This document shows positions 35,308 to 44,236 of a stretch of DNA of 64,000 nucleotides, piece after piece. Positions within the stretch are counted from its first letter, which is position 1; each line of letters starts with the position of its first letter. The notes under the pieces are model-generated. The model was not told where the DNA came from, made no database searches, and saw nothing but the letters and a program-made list of their open reading frames with translations. The position numbers were made by a program, and so were the translations under genes. The stretch is from Rhodobacter sp. (lineage in GTDB: Bacteria > Pseudomonadota > Alphaproteobacteria > Rhodobacterales > Rhodobacteraceae): positions 1 through 64,000 of the forward strand of contig JADJAB010000001.1 in the NCBI GenBank assembly GCA_016704435.1, given 5' to 3'.

Positions 35308-36273
35308 ATGGAACGGCTGGACCCGATCGACGCCCGCCTGCTGGACGAGTTTCAGCGCGACCTGCCGCTGGTGCCGCAGCCCTTTGCCGCGCTGGGTGCC
35401 GCGCTGGGCCTGGACGAGGCCGAGGTGATCGACCGTCTGGCCCGGCTGAAGGCCACCGGCGCCATCGCGCGGGTGGGGGCGACGGTGCGGCCGAACACGG
35501 CGGGGGCCTCTACCCTGGCTGCCGTTGCCGCGCCGGAGGGGCGGGTCGACGAGGTCGCGGCGATCATCGGTGCCGAGCCGGGGGTGAACCATTCCTACCT
35601 GCGCGAAGACAACTGGAACCTGTGGTTCGTCGCCACTGCGCCCGATGCGGCAGGGCTGGACCAAAGCCTGGCCCGCATCGAGGCACAAACCGGGCTGCGG
35701 GTGCTGGACCTGCGGCTGGTCCGCGCCTTCAACATCGACCTTGGCTTTCGGCTGACCGGCGAACGCCAGCCGATGGCGCAGGATGCGGGGGCCGCAAGCA
35801 TCGCCTTGACTGACGATGACCGCAAGCTCTTGTCCCACCTGTCACGCGGCCTTTCCCTTGTGCCGCGGCCCTTCGCGGCCCTCGGCGCAGACGAGGCGGC
35901 CACGCTGTCGCGCCTCAAGGCACTGTTGCAGGCGCGGGTCATCACCCGGCTGGGCGTGATCGTGCGCCATCGCACTCTGGGCTGGACCTCGAACGCCATG
36001 GTGGTCTGGGACCTGCCCGAAGCCGCGATTCCGGTGGCGGGGGCAGCGCTGGCCGCCTTGCCGGGGGTAACCCTGTGCTACCAGCGCCGCAGCGTGCCGG
36101 GGGTCTGGCCCTATGCGCTCTACTCCATGATCCACGGCCGCAGCCGGGCCGAGGCGCTGGCCGTGCTGGACCGCGCCCGCGCGCTGCCGGCGCTGGCCGG
36201 GGCAAAGGCAAAGCCCCTGTTCTCGACCCGCTGCTTCAAGCAGACGGGCGCGCTGCTCTCGGAGGCTGCCTGA
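35308..36273 (+). CDS. nirDL: NirD-NirL fusion, siroheme decarboxylase
   Basis: Lrp/AsnC-like protein with two tandem halves. The first begins ERLDPIDARLLDEFQRDLPL and carries VNHSYLREDNWNLWFV (NirD-like). The second begins about residue 170 (LTDDDRKLLSHLSRGLSLVP) and carries CYQRRSVPGVWPYALYSMIHG (NirL-like). With NirG and NirH it decarboxylates siroheme to didecarboxysiroheme. Full-length fusion of 321 residues, as in Paracoccus, rather than separate nirD and nirL as in Pseudomonas. One-base overlap with nirG (TGATG). Confidence 0.93.
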   Translation: MERLDPIDARLLDEFQRDLPLVPQPFAALGAALGLDEAEVIDRLARLKATGAIARVGATVRPNTAGASTLAAVAAPEGRVDEVAAIIGAEPGVNHSYLREDNWNLWFVATAPDAAGLDQSLARIEAQTGLRVLDLRLVRAFNIDLGFRLTGERQPMAQDAGAASIALTDDDRKLLSHLSRGLSLVPRPFAALGADEAATLSRLKALLQARVITRLGVIVRHRTLGWTSNAMVVWDLPEAAIPVAGAALAALPGVTLCYQRRSVPGVWPYALYSMIHGRSRAEALAVLDRARALPALAGAKAKPLFSTRCFKQTGALLSEAA

Positions 36274-36746
36274 TGCGCCGTACCCCCCTTGACCCCGAAA
36301 TGCTGGACAGGACCGACCGCGCCATCCTGAACGCCCTGCAGGACGGCTTTCCGATCTCGCCACACCCCTTTGCCGATGCGGCCGCCGCTCTGGGGCTGAC
36401 CGAGTCCGACCTGATCGCCCGGATCGAGCGGCTGCGCGAGATCGGCGTCGTCACCCGCTTCGGTCCGTTCTTCGACGCCGAGGCGATGGGCGGCGCCTTC
36501 TGCCTCTGCGCCATGGAGGTGCCGCAGGACCGCTTTGAAGACACCGTGACTTTGGTCAATGCAATGCCGGAAGTGGCGCATAACTATGAACGTGCGCATC
36601 AGCTGAACATGTGGTTCGTGCTGGCCTGCGAAAAGCCCGAAGGGATTTCCAAGGCAGCGGCGCGAATCGAACGGGAAACGGGGCTGAAGGTCCTGCTGTT
36701 CCCGAAACTGAAAGAGTTTTTCATCGGATTCCGGGTCGCCGCATGA
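36273..36746 (+). CDS. nirG: NirG, siroheme decarboxylase subunit
   Basis: 157 residues from ATG 36273, coupled to nirDL. AsnC-like HTH start (LDRTDRAILNALQDGFPISP, ALGLTESDLIARIERLREIG) and a C-terminal RAM-like half with VAHNYERAHQLNMWFVLACE. NirD/G-type features (H-x-Y-R/E-R...LNMWFV) distinguish it from the NirL/H type. The end overlaps nirH by 4 bp. Confidence 0.92.
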   Translation: MRRTPLDPEMLDRTDRAILNALQDGFPISPHPFADAAAALGLTESDLIARIERLREIGVVTRFGPFFDAEAMGGAFCLCAMEVPQDRFEDTVTLVNAMPEVAHNYERAHQLNMWFVLACEKPEGISKAAARIERETGLKVLLFPKLKEFFIGFRVAA

Positions 36747-37228
36747 CCATCGACGCCACAGATCGCAAGATCATTGCCGCCACATCGGGGGGGTTGCCGC
36801 TGACGCCGTCTCCCTATGGCGAGGTGGCGGGCTGGCTGGGGCTGACCGAGGCCGAGGTGATGCGGCGGATGCAACGGATGCAGGTGACCGGCGTGATCCG
36901 CCGGGTGGCGCTGGCGCCGAACCACTACGCCCTGGGTCTGGTCGCCAACGGGATGAGCGTCTGGGACGTCGCCGACGACCAAGCCGAGACCCTGGGCGCG
37001 AAGGTCGGCGCGCTGGAGTTCGTCAGCCATTGCTACCTGCGGCCGCGCGCCCTGCCCGCCTGGCCCTACAACCTCTTTGCCATGCTGCACGGCCACGACC
37101 GGGCCGAGGTCGAGGCAAAGCGCTCCGACGTCCTGCGCCTTCTCGGCGATGCCTGCCACGGCCACGACATTCTGTATTCGACGCGCATCCTGAAAAAGAC
37201 CGGGCTGCGCCTGACGGGAGAAGGCTGA
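36743..37228 (+). CDS. nirH: NirH, siroheme decarboxylase subunit
   Basis: 161 residues from ATG 36743 (ATGA overlap). AsnC-like start DATDRKIIAATSGGLPLTPS and a second half VSHCYLRPRALPAWPYNLFA, the SHCY-R...WPYNLF pattern of NirL/NirH. Completes the NirDLGH complex. One-base overlap with nirJ. Confidence 0.92.
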   Translation: MTIDATDRKIIAATSGGLPLTPSPYGEVAGWLGLTEAEVMRRMQRMQVTGVIRRVALAPNHYALGLVANGMSVWDVADDQAETLGAKVGALEFVSHCYLRPRALPAWPYNLFAMLHGHDRAEVEAKRSDVLRLLGDACHGHDILYSTRILKKTGLRLTGEG

Positions 37229-38436
37229 TGTTCCGCCTGACACAATACATGCACGAACTGGTCGCGCCGACCCCGGTGCGCCGCCGTGACGGTCCGGTCA
37301 AGCCGGTGGTGATCTGGAACCTGACGCGCACCTGCAACCTGCGCTGCCGCCACTGCTATACCACATCCGCCGATGTGCCCTTTCCCGGCGAGCTTTCGCA
37401 CGACCAGGCGATGTCCGTGCTGGGTGACTTGAAGGCCTTCGGCATTCCCGCGCTGATCCTGTCGGGTGGCGAGCCGCTCAGCCGGTTCGATTTCTTCCCA
37501 CTGGCCGAACGCGCGAAGGAACTGGGCTTTCGCCACCTGTCGCTGTCGACAAACGGCACTAAACTGGCCGAAAACATCGACCGCATCGCCGATCTGGGGT
37601 TCGACTATGTCGGCATCTCGCTGGACGGGATCGGCGCGATGAACGACTGGTTCCGCGGTGTTGACGGGGCCTTTGCCGATGCGCTGGCCGGTGTGCGCGC
37701 CTGCAAGGCCAAGGGCGTGAAGGTGGGCCTGCGCTTCACCATCACCGAGGACAACGCCACCATGCTGCCCGCGATGATGGACCTGTGCGATGCCGAAGGG
37801 GTGGACAAGTTCTACCTGTCGCATCTGGTCTATGCCGGCCGCGGCGACAAGCATCGTGGCGAAGATACCGAACACGCGCGCACCCGCCACGCCATGGACC
37901 AGCTGATCGAGCGCGCCTGGGCCGCGGTGTCCGGCGGGCAGCCACTGGAAATCGTCACCGGCAACAACGATGCCGACGCGGTCTATTTCCTGCGCTGGGT
38001 GGAGGCCAACTTCGACGCCGACCGCGCCGCGCATGTGCGGGCACATCTGGAGGCCTGGGGCGGCAATTCCAGCGGCCTCGGTGTGGCCAACATCGACCCG
38101 CAGGGCAAGGTCCACCCCGATACCTACTGGTCCGACTATACCGTCGGCAGCGTCAAGCAGGTACCGTTCAGCACGCTCTGGACCGGCGATGACGCCATCC
38201 TTGCCACCCTGCGCCAGCGCCCGCGCCCGCTGAAGGGCCGCTGCGGCGATTGCGCCTTCCAGGCGGTCTGCGGCGGCAATACCCGGATCCGGGCGCTGCA
38301 AGTCTCGGGCGACCCCTGGGCGGAAGATCCCGCCTGCTATCTGTCGAATACCGAGATCGGCATCGAAGAGGCCGCGCGGCTGACCGTCACGCCGTTCCGG
38401 GGGAAAAGCCGTGATCCTGCGCATCGCTTCCTGTAA
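37228..38436 (+). CDS. nirJ: NirJ, radical SAM heme d1 synthase
   Basis: Radical SAM enzyme removing the propionates of didecarboxysiroheme on the way to heme d1. 402 residues from ATG 37228. The [4Fe-4S] motif CNLRCRHC gives Cys 36, 40 and 43, followed by ILSGGEP and LSLSTNGTKLAENI. C-terminal SPASM-like cysteines (GRCGDCAFQAVCGGN, DPACYLS) bind an auxiliary cluster. Coupled to nirH (TGATG). Confidence 0.95.
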   Translation: MFRLTQYMHELVAPTPVRRRDGPVKPVVIWNLTRTCNLRCRHCYTTSADVPFPGELSHDQAMSVLGDLKAFGIPALILSGGEPLSRFDFFPLAERAKELGFRHLSLSTNGTKLAENIDRIADLGFDYVGISLDGIGAMNDWFRGVDGAFADALAGVRACKAKGVKVGLRFTITEDNATMLPAMMDLCDAEGVDKFYLSHLVYAGRGDKHRGEDTEHARTRHAMDQLIERAWAAVSGGQPLEIVTGNNDADAVYFLRWVEANFDADRAAHVRAHLEAWGGNSSGLGVANIDPQGKVHPDTYWSDYTVGSVKQVPFSTLWTGDDAILATLRQRPRPLKGRCGDCAFQAVCGGNTRIRALQVSGDPWAEDPACYLSNTEIGIEEAARLTVTPFRGKSRDPAHRFL

Positions 38437-38482
38437 GACAGGCGGGTGGTCTGCCGGTGGCCGGCGTCGGACGCTCCGCGGG

Positions 38483-38504
38483 GAGTATTTGTGCCAAGAT
38501 GAAG
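38483..38504 (+). repeat. Dispersed 22-bp element, copy 2
   Basis: GAGTATTTGTGCCAAGATGA then AG, in the 79-bp gap between nirJ and nirN. The upstream CGGACGCTCCGCGGG resembles the sequence next to copy 4. Its ATG AAG opens a five-codon frame (MKGLS) whose stop lies two bases before the nirN ATG. Confidence 0.85.
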
Positions 38505-38515
38505 GGGCTTTCGTG

Positions 38516-39956
38516 ATGGCGCGGAGAGGCATTCTGGCGGTGACTCTGGCCATTGCGGCTGGGGCGGCGCAGGCGGCTCCGGATGGGGCGACGATCTTTG
38601 TCGATCTCTGCGCCTCGTGCCACGCCGAGACGCGGCTGGGCGGCACCGGCCCGGCGCTGATCCCCGAAAGCCTGGGCCGGCTGACCGGCGAAAAGCTGGA
38701 GGCTGTGATCGCCGAGGGCCGCGCCATGACGCAGATGCCGGCGTTCAAGGCCACCCTGTCGGCCGAGGAAATCGCCGCCGTCGCCGCCTATGTCGCAACG
38801 CCCTTGTCCGCGCCCCCGATCTGGGGCCAGGCCGAGATCGAGGCGACACGGGCACTGAACAGCTACGAGGTGGCACAGGCCCCGGTGTTCGATGCCGACC
38901 CGATGAACATCACCCTGGTTGTGGAAACCGGCGACAGCCACATCTCGGTGCTGAACGGCGACACCTTTGCCGTGCTCGACCGGTTCGACACCCCCTTCGC
39001 CGTGCATGGCGGGCCGAAGTTCAGCCCCGACGGGCGCTTTGTCTTCGTGATGTCGCGCGACGGCTGGGTGCAGAAATACGACATCTGGTCACTGGCCGAG
39101 GTGGGCCGCGTGCGCGCCGGCCTGAACAGCCGCAACATCGCGATCAGCGCCGATGGCAAGTGGCTGGCGGTCGCCAACTACCTGCCGACCACCTTGACCA
39201 TCCTTTCCGCCGCGGATCTGTCGGTGGCCAAGGTGATCGAGGTCGCCGACCGAAGGGGCACCCCCAGCCGCGTCTCGGCCGTCTACCAGGCGCCGCAGCG
39301 CGAAACCTTCGTGCTGGCGCTGAAGGACGTGCCCGAGATCTGGGAGATCGCCACCGACGAAGACGGCGGGCCCTATTCCGAAGGGCTGTGATTACCGCAA
39401 CCTGATCGGCGCCAACCGCGAGGGCGAAACCGGCGTGGTGGTCAATCTGGATGTCGGGCGCGAGATTGCGACCCTGCCCCTGCCCGGCATGCCGCACCTG
39501 GGCTCTGGCATCAGCTGGATGCGCGACGGCCACCGGGTGATGGCCGTGCCGCATCTGAACGAAGGCCGGATCAGCATCATCGACATGACCGACTGGTCGC
39601 AGGTCAAGGTGATCGAGACTTCCGGCCCCGGCTTTTTCCTTCGCAGCCATGCCGGCACGCCCTATCTTTGGGCCGATGTCTTTACCGGGCCGAACAAGGG
39701 CCAGATGCACATCATCGACAAGCAGTCGCTGGAGGTGGTCAAGGTGCTTGAACCGGAACCGGGCAAGACCGTGGCGCATACCGAGTTTACCAAGGACGGC
39801 CGTTTCGCGCTGGTGTCGATCTGGGAAATGGACGGCGCGGTGATCGTCTACGACGCGGCGACGTTCAAGGAAATCTCCCGGCTGCCGATGGTCAAGCCTT
39901 CGGGGAAATACAATGTCTGGAACAAGATCACCTTCGAAGACGGCACCTCTCACTGA
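38516..39956 (+). CDS. nirN: NirN, cytochrome c/d1-like dihydro-heme d1 dehydrogenase, frameshifted near 39383
   Basis: Periplasmic NirS paralogue that completes heme d1 and hands it to NirS. ATG 38516; signal peptide ILAVTLAIAAGAAQA; heme motif CASCH (about residues 38-42); then a d1-type propeller (AVHGGPKFSPDGRFVFVMSR, GLNSRNIAISADGKWLAVAN, VAHTEFTKDGRFALVSIWEM, PSGKYNVWNKITFEDGTSH). The first frame ends EDGGPYSEGL at 39391; homology continues in another frame from CDYRNLIGANREGETGVVVN. Removing one G from GGG at 39383-39385 restores about 479 residues. Confidence 0.88.
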
Positions 39957-40170
39957 ATCGCTGTGGAAGCTGGGGGCGATCCTCTGGCCCTTTGTTGCCG
40001 GGGCGGTGGCGATCAATCTGTTTCTGCTGGGGCTGATCCTGCGATCGGCGGGATGGCCGAACATCGCGCCCGTCACGGCGCTGTGGTGGTCGTTGCCTTT
40101 GTCGCTGCCCGCCACCTGGGCCGCCGCCCGCTGGGCCCGCAGCCTGATCCGCGAGGCCGAGGCCGACTGA
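39913..40170 (+). CDS. Small two-helix membrane protein at end of nir cluster
   Basis: 85 residues with two hydrophobic segments (LGAILWPFVAGAVAINLFLL and TALWWSLPLSLPATWAAARW) and a basic/acidic tail. The only ATG (39913) lies 44 bp inside nirN, so it is translationally coupled. I recall similar short proteins after nirN in related bacteria but no named family. A role in heme d1 transfer or NirS maturation is conceivable but unsupported. Confidence 0.6.
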   Translation: MSGTRSPSKTAPLTESLWKLGAILWPFVAGAVAINLFLLGLILRSAGWPNIAPVTALWWSLPLSLPATWAAARWARSLIREAEAD

Positions 40171-40175
40171 GCCTT

Positions 40176-40619
40176 TCAGCCGAAGTCCGGCAGCCGAAGC
40201 ACGGCCTGCACCCGTGCGACAAGCGCCGGAATGGCGCGCGGATGGCTCAGGAAGGCCTCTGTCTCCATCATCTGCCAGTTCTGGCCCTCGGTGCCGAAGC
40301 GGATGGCCGCAATCTCATGGGCCCGCAGATGCCCGGCGAAAAAGACGCCGCTTTGCGGCCCGCCCGCCATCGACGGCCAGTCGCGCCGGTAGGTCAGCCG
40401 GTCGGGCGGCAACCGCAGCCCGAATTCCTCATCCATCTCGCGCAAGAGACAGTCTTCCGGCGTCTCGCCGCCCTCGCGCCCGCCGCCCGGCAGGTCCCAC
40501 ATCGCGGGCCAGGGCAGGTCGGGGCTATCGTCGCGCAGATAGGTCAAAAGGCGGCCCGCATGGAAGAAGGCCGCCTTCGCGCCAATGAAATCGAGGTGCC
40601 CACCCTCACGGGCTGTCAT
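40176..40619 (-). CDS. Nudix hydrolase
   Basis: 147 residues with the Nudix box GGGREGGETPEDCLLREMDE (about residues 47-66; the usual REUXEE is R-E-M-D-E-E). Hydrolyses nucleoside diphosphate-X compounds; substrate unknown. Its start overlaps the NfeD-like gene by 14 bp, so it is the last gene of a small minus-strand unit with NfeD and SPFH genes. Convergent with the nir cluster. Confidence 0.9.
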   Translation of the reverse strand: MTAREGGHLDFIGAKAAFFHAGRLLTYLRDDSPDLPWPAMWDLPGGGREGGETPEDCLLREMDEEFGLRLPPDRLTYRRDWPSMAGGPQSGVFFAGHLRAHEIAAIRFGTEGQNWQMMETEAFLSHPRAIPALVARVQAVLRLPDFG

Positions 40620-40887
40620 TGATGTCGCGGTCCCAGACCTTCACCTGATTTGCGCGCACGCCCATAACCCGGCGCAGCACCAGCCAGGACACAAGCGAGG
40701 CAACGGCAAAGATCAGGATCACCAGCGGCAAGGAAGCCGTCAGTCCCAGCCCCGCGACCACGCCCGTGATGACGGCGCCGGCCGCAGATCCCAGGAAGAT
40801 ATAGCCGGGGACAAGAATCTCCAGCACGCCCAAGGCAAAGCCCAGAACGACCCAGGCCCACCACACGGTCCAGATCTGATCCGGCAT
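40606..40887 (-). CDS. NfeD-like membrane protein
   Basis: 93 residues, about three membrane segments (WWAWVVLGFALGVLEILVPG, FLGSAAGAVITGVVAGLGLT, LPLVILIFAVASLVSWLVLR), then a short tail VMGVRANQVKVWDRDINDSP. This is the short form of NfeD that travels with SPFH proteins; the C-terminal OB domain is only partial. It sits one base after the SPFH gene and probably acts with it in membrane microdomains. Confidence 0.82.
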   Translation of the reverse strand: MPDQIWTVWWAWVVLGFALGVLEILVPGYIFLGSAAGAVITGVVAGLGLTASLPLVILIFAVASLVSWLVLRRVMGVRANQVKVWDRDINDSP

Positions 40888-40888
40888 C

Positions 40889-41770
40889 TCAGGCCCTTCC
40901 TTTCAGCATCTTGAAAGCATCGCCAAAGGCTTCCAGCGCATTGGCAGGAATCAGGATGGTCTGCTTTCCCTGACCGACGGCCACTGCCTGCAACGCCTCC
41001 ACCTGCTTCAGCGCCACCTGGAATTGTGCCGCCTCCAGCCCGTTTTCCTTGATCGCCACGGCTATCACGCTGGTTGCATAGGCCTCGGCATCTGCGGTGA
41101 TCCGCCGCCCCTTGGCCTCTTGCTCGGCGGCGTAAAGATCGGCATCGGCTGCCAGCTCGACCGACCGCTTCTTGCCCTCGGCCTCCATCACCTGCGCACG
41201 CCGCGCGCGTTCGGCGTTCAGCTGCTGCAGCATCGCGGCCCGGGTCTGTTCATCCAGGTTCACATCGAGGATTTCGGCCCGCGTCACCTCGACGCCCCAG
41301 TCATCGACCATTGCCGTCACCTGCTCGCGCACCCGCTCGATCAGCTGGGCGCGGTTCGACTGCACCTGATCCAGCTCGATCTTGCCGATCTCGGAGCGCA
41401 CGATGCCCGCCACGGTCGTGGCAATCGCCGCGTCCACGTCGCGGATACGGTAGACGGTCTTTTCCGGCTCGGTCACGCGGTAGAACACACTGGTTTCCAC
41501 CTTCACCAGCACGTTGTCGGCGGTGATCGCGTCCTGGCTGGCATTCGGCAGCTGGCGCTCCAGCACCGAAACCTTGTGCGCGATCCGGTCCAGGAACGGC
41601 ACCACGAAGTTGATGCCCGGCCCCAGCACGGAACGCAGCCGGCCGAAGCGTTCGACCACATGCTTTTCGCTTTGCGGCACGATCCGCACGCCAAGAAAGA
41701 TGGAGATGATGATGAAGACGGCAATGGCAAGGAACACCGCGTTCCCGCCAAGAATGCTCTGAAAATTCAT
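40889..41770 (-). CDS. SPFH-domain (stomatin/QmcA-like) membrane protein
   Basis: 293 residues from ATG 41770. N-terminal anchor (NAVFLAIAVFIIISIFLGVR), SPFH domain (VPQSEKHVVERFGRLRSVLG, NVLVKVETSVFYRVTEPEKT, AGIVRSEIGKIELDQVQSNR) and a coiled coil rich in Ala/Glu (RARRAQVMEAEGKKRSVELA). Its oligomers scaffold membrane domains and often regulate proteases such as FtsH. The operon with the NfeD-like gene is the classical pairing. Confidence 0.93.
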   Translation of the reverse strand: MNFQSILGGNAVFLAIAVFIIISIFLGVRIVPQSEKHVVERFGRLRSVLGPGINFVVPFLDRIAHKVSVLERQLPNASQDAITADNVLVKVETSVFYRVTEPEKTVYRIRDVDAAIATTVAGIVRSEIGKIELDQVQSNRAQLIERVREQVTAMVDDWGVEVTRAEILDVNLDEQTRAAMLQQLNAERARRAQVMEAEGKKRSVELAADADLYAAEQEAKGRRITADAEAYATSVIAVAIKENGLEAAQFQVALKQVEALQAVAVGQGKQTILIPANALEAFGDAFKMLKGRA

Positions 41771-41916
41771 GTCTGGCCTCCTGCCGAAAATAGCCCTTAG
41801 CGGGCCGTGCCGACAATCTGGCCTCAGTTGCGCATCTGCGCAAGGCTTGTCGGGTTTCTGGCGGGTCTTGAATCCCTTGTGTCCTACGTGGTCCACTGGC
41901 CACAAAGGAACGCCCA
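41771..41916. promoter_or_regulatory. Divergent promoter region, SPFH gene / pxpABC
   Basis: 146 bp between divergent genes. Contains inverted repeat TTGCGC-ATCT-GCGCAA (41828-41843) and the near-palindrome GTGGTCCACTGGCCAC (41888-41903), which ends 13 bp before the pxpA start. Either could be an operator; no regulator gene is adjacent. Confidence 0.4.
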
Positions 41917-42663
41917 TTGACCGCAACCCGTATCGACCTGAACGCAGACCTTGGCGAGGGTGTCGGAGACGATGCCGCGATGTTGTCCCTTGTCACCTCG
42001 GCCAACATCGCCTGCGGCGGTCACGCTTCGGACCCTGATCTGATGTTCGCCACCCTGCGTCTGGCCGCTGACCGGGGCGTGGCGATCGGCGCCCATCCCG
42101 GCTATCCGGACCGCAAGAATTTCGGCCGCACCGCCATTCCCATGGCGCCGGATGCCATCGCCCGCATGGTGGCGGCCCAGGTCGGCGCCTTGCAGGGCGT
42201 GGCCGCGCTGGCAGGTGCGCGGGTCCGTTACATCAAGGCGCATGGCGCACTTGCCAACCTTGCCGCCGATGACCGCGCCGTCGCCGATGCCATCGCTGCG
42301 GTCGCCCGTGCCTCGGGCCTCGCCCTGCTGGCCATTTCCGGCACCGAGCTACAGGCGGCGGGAGAGGCCGCCGGCATCCCCACCGATGCCGAGATCTTTG
42401 CCGACCGTGCCTATCTGGCCACCGGCCGCCTGGTCCCCCGCAGCCATCCGCAGGCGATGATCCACGACGCGAATGAGGCTCTGACACGGCTGATTTCGGT
42501 GCTGGAGACCGGTCTGATGCCGGTGATCGACGGCCCGCCGATCCATCTTGCCGCCCGGTCGATCTGCATCCATGGCGACAGCCCCGGCGCCGTTGCCATG
42601 GCCCGCACGATCCGCGACGGGCTGACGGCGCGCGGCATCGCGCTTGCGCCGTTTCTTCCATGA
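41917..42663 (+). CDS. pxpA: 5-oxoprolinase subunit PxpA (LamB/YcsF family)
   Basis: Part of the ATP-dependent 5-oxoprolinase PxpABC, which opens pyroglutamate to glutamate. 248 residues: IDLNADLGEGVGDDAAMLSL, ANIACGGHASDP, GAHPGYPDRKNFGR and YIKAHGALANLA. The start appears to be TTG 41917 behind AAAGGAAC, an unusual start, since no in-frame ATG exists before the conserved N-terminus. Overlaps pxpB by 4 bp. Confidence 0.94.
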   Translation: MTATRIDLNADLGEGVGDDAAMLSLVTSANIACGGHASDPDLMFATLRLAADRGVAIGAHPGYPDRKNFGRTAIPMAPDAIARMVAAQVGALQGVAALAGARVRYIKAHGALANLAADDRAVADAIAAVARASGLALLAISGTELQAAGEAAGIPTDAEIFADRAYLATGRLVPRSHPQAMIHDANEALTRLISVLETGLMPVIDGPPIHLAARSICIHGDSPGAVAMARTIRDGLTARGIALAPFLP

Positions 42664-43298
42664 CTCCGCGCTTCCTGCCTGTCGCTGACCGCGCCCTGAT
42701 GGTGGAGTTTGCCACCACGCTGGACACCGCCGCGCATGCCGCCGTGCTGTCGCTGGACCGCGCGCTGGCCGCCGCCCCCTTTGCCGGCTTTGCCGAGGCC
42801 GTCCCCGCCTTCGTGACCCTGCTTGTCGCCTTCGACCCGCTGGTCGCCGACCACGCGCAGGCCGAAGGCCATCTTCGCGCGCTTCTGTCCCATGCAAGGC
42901 CCGCGAAGGCCGCCGCGCGAACCCACACGATTCCTGTCACCTATGACGGCCCCGACTTGCCCGAGGTTGCGGCCCGCACTGCCCATGCCGTCTCTGATAT
43001 TGCCGAAATACACCAGTCCGGCGGGTATGAGGTCGCCATGTACGGCTTCGCCCCCGGCTATGCCTATCTTTCCGGCTTGCCTGTGGCGCTGGGCCTCGAC
43101 CGCAAGCCCAGCCCGGTCCGCGACGTGCCAGCGGGCAGCGTCATCATTGCCGGCGGGCAATGCCTGATCACCACACTGACCATGCCAACCGGCTGGTGGA
43201 TCATCGGCCACAGCACCGCCCGCATCCTGACTGACGACCCAGATCACCCTTTCCTGTTCGATGTTGGCGACCGCATCCGCTTTCGGGCCACGCCATGA
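42660..43298 (+). CDS. pxpB: 5-oxoprolinase subunit PxpB
   Basis: 212 residues of the allophanate hydrolase subunit 1 (KipI-like) family: FLPVADRALMVEF, HTIPVTYDGPDLPEVAARTA, YEVAMYGFAPGYAYLSGLPV and SVIIAGGQCLITTLTMPTGW. In the complex it supplies the ATP-dependent activation with PxpC. Overlaps both neighbours by 4 bp. Confidence 0.94.
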   Translation: MTPRFLPVADRALMVEFATTLDTAAHAAVLSLDRALAAAPFAGFAEAVPAFVTLLVAFDPLVADHAQAEGHLRALLSHARPAKAAARTHTIPVTYDGPDLPEVAARTAHAVSDIAEIHQSGGYEVAMYGFAPGYAYLSGLPVALGLDRKPSPVRDVPAGSVIIAGGQCLITTLTMPTGWWIIGHSTARILTDDPDHPFLFDVGDRIRFRATP

Positions 43299-44236
43299 CC
43301 GCACGGCTGGACATCCTGCAGGCCGGCCCTCATGTCACGTTTCAGGACGCCGGTCGCCCCGGCCTGATGCGCTTTGGCGTGCCGGCCTCTGGCGCGATGG
43401 ATCGCAAGGCGCTGGTCATTGCCAACACGGCCCTTGGCAATCCACCCGGCGCCACGGGCGTCGAGGTGTCGTTCGGAGGCCTTTCGCTGCTCTGTCAGGA
43501 CGGCCCCGTCGGTGTGGCCATCGCAGGGGGCGGTTTCATCGCTACCCGCAATGACACCCGGCTTGGGTCCTGGACAACGCTCACGCTTCGGCCGCAGGAC
43601 CGCCTGGTTATCCGCCCCGGTCCCTGGGGAAGCTGGTGTTGCGTCGCGTTCGCCGGCGGCGTGCAGTCACCAACATGGCTGAAAAGCGTCTCTACGCATG
43701 CCGCCTCCGGTCTTGGAGGGGGCCGGTTGCTTGCCGGCCAGCAGATCACCGTGACCGATACCCACCCCACGGACGAGCGCGCCATACCCTGCCCGGTCTG
43801 GGCCCGTCCGCGCCATCGGATCAACGTCACCCTTGGCCCGCAAGACGCCCTCTTCGCGCCCGAGGTGATCGGGGCGTTCCTCTCCTCGCCCTTCCGCCTG
43901 ACCGGCGCCTTCGACCGCATGGGAATGCGGCTGTCGGGCCCGCCGTTGGTCCCGGAAGCCGCACTGGGCATCCCCTCGCAACCGGTCACGCGGGGGGCCG
44001 TGCAGGTGGCGGGCGACGGCGTGGCGACCGTCCTTCTGGCCGACCACCAGACCACCGGCGGTTACCCGAAGATCGCCACGATCCTTGATGACGACACCGA
44101 CGCGCTGGCCCAGTTGCGCCCCGGCGAACACCTGGTCTTCACCGCGATAACCCCGGCGCGCGCCATCCAGCTTGCCCGCCAGCGCGACGCCGCCTTCAAG
44201 CGCTGGCTCGCCGCCCTGCAGAAAGCCCGGACATGA
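43295..44236 (+). CDS. pxpC: 5-oxoprolinase subunit PxpC
   Basis: 313 residues of the allophanate hydrolase subunit 2 (KipA-like) family: LDILQAGPHVTFQDAGRPGL, FGVPASGAMDRKALVIAN, FAGGVQSPTWLKSVSTHAAS, FDRMGMRLSGPPL and DHQTTGGYPKIATILDDD. Third subunit of the PxpABC 5-oxoprolinase. The stop overlaps the kinase gene by 4 bp. Confidence 0.94.
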   Translation: MTARLDILQAGPHVTFQDAGRPGLMRFGVPASGAMDRKALVIANTALGNPPGATGVEVSFGGLSLLCQDGPVGVAIAGGGFIATRNDTRLGSWTTLTLRPQDRLVIRPGPWGSWCCVAFAGGVQSPTWLKSVSTHAASGLGGGRLLAGQQITVTDTHPTDERAIPCPVWARPRHRINVTLGPQDALFAPEVIGAFLSSPFRLTGAFDRMGMRLSGPPLVPEAALGIPSQPVTRGAVQVAGDGVATVLLADHQTTGGYPKIATILDDDTDALAQLRPGEHLVFTAITPARAIQLARQRDAAFKRWLAALQKART

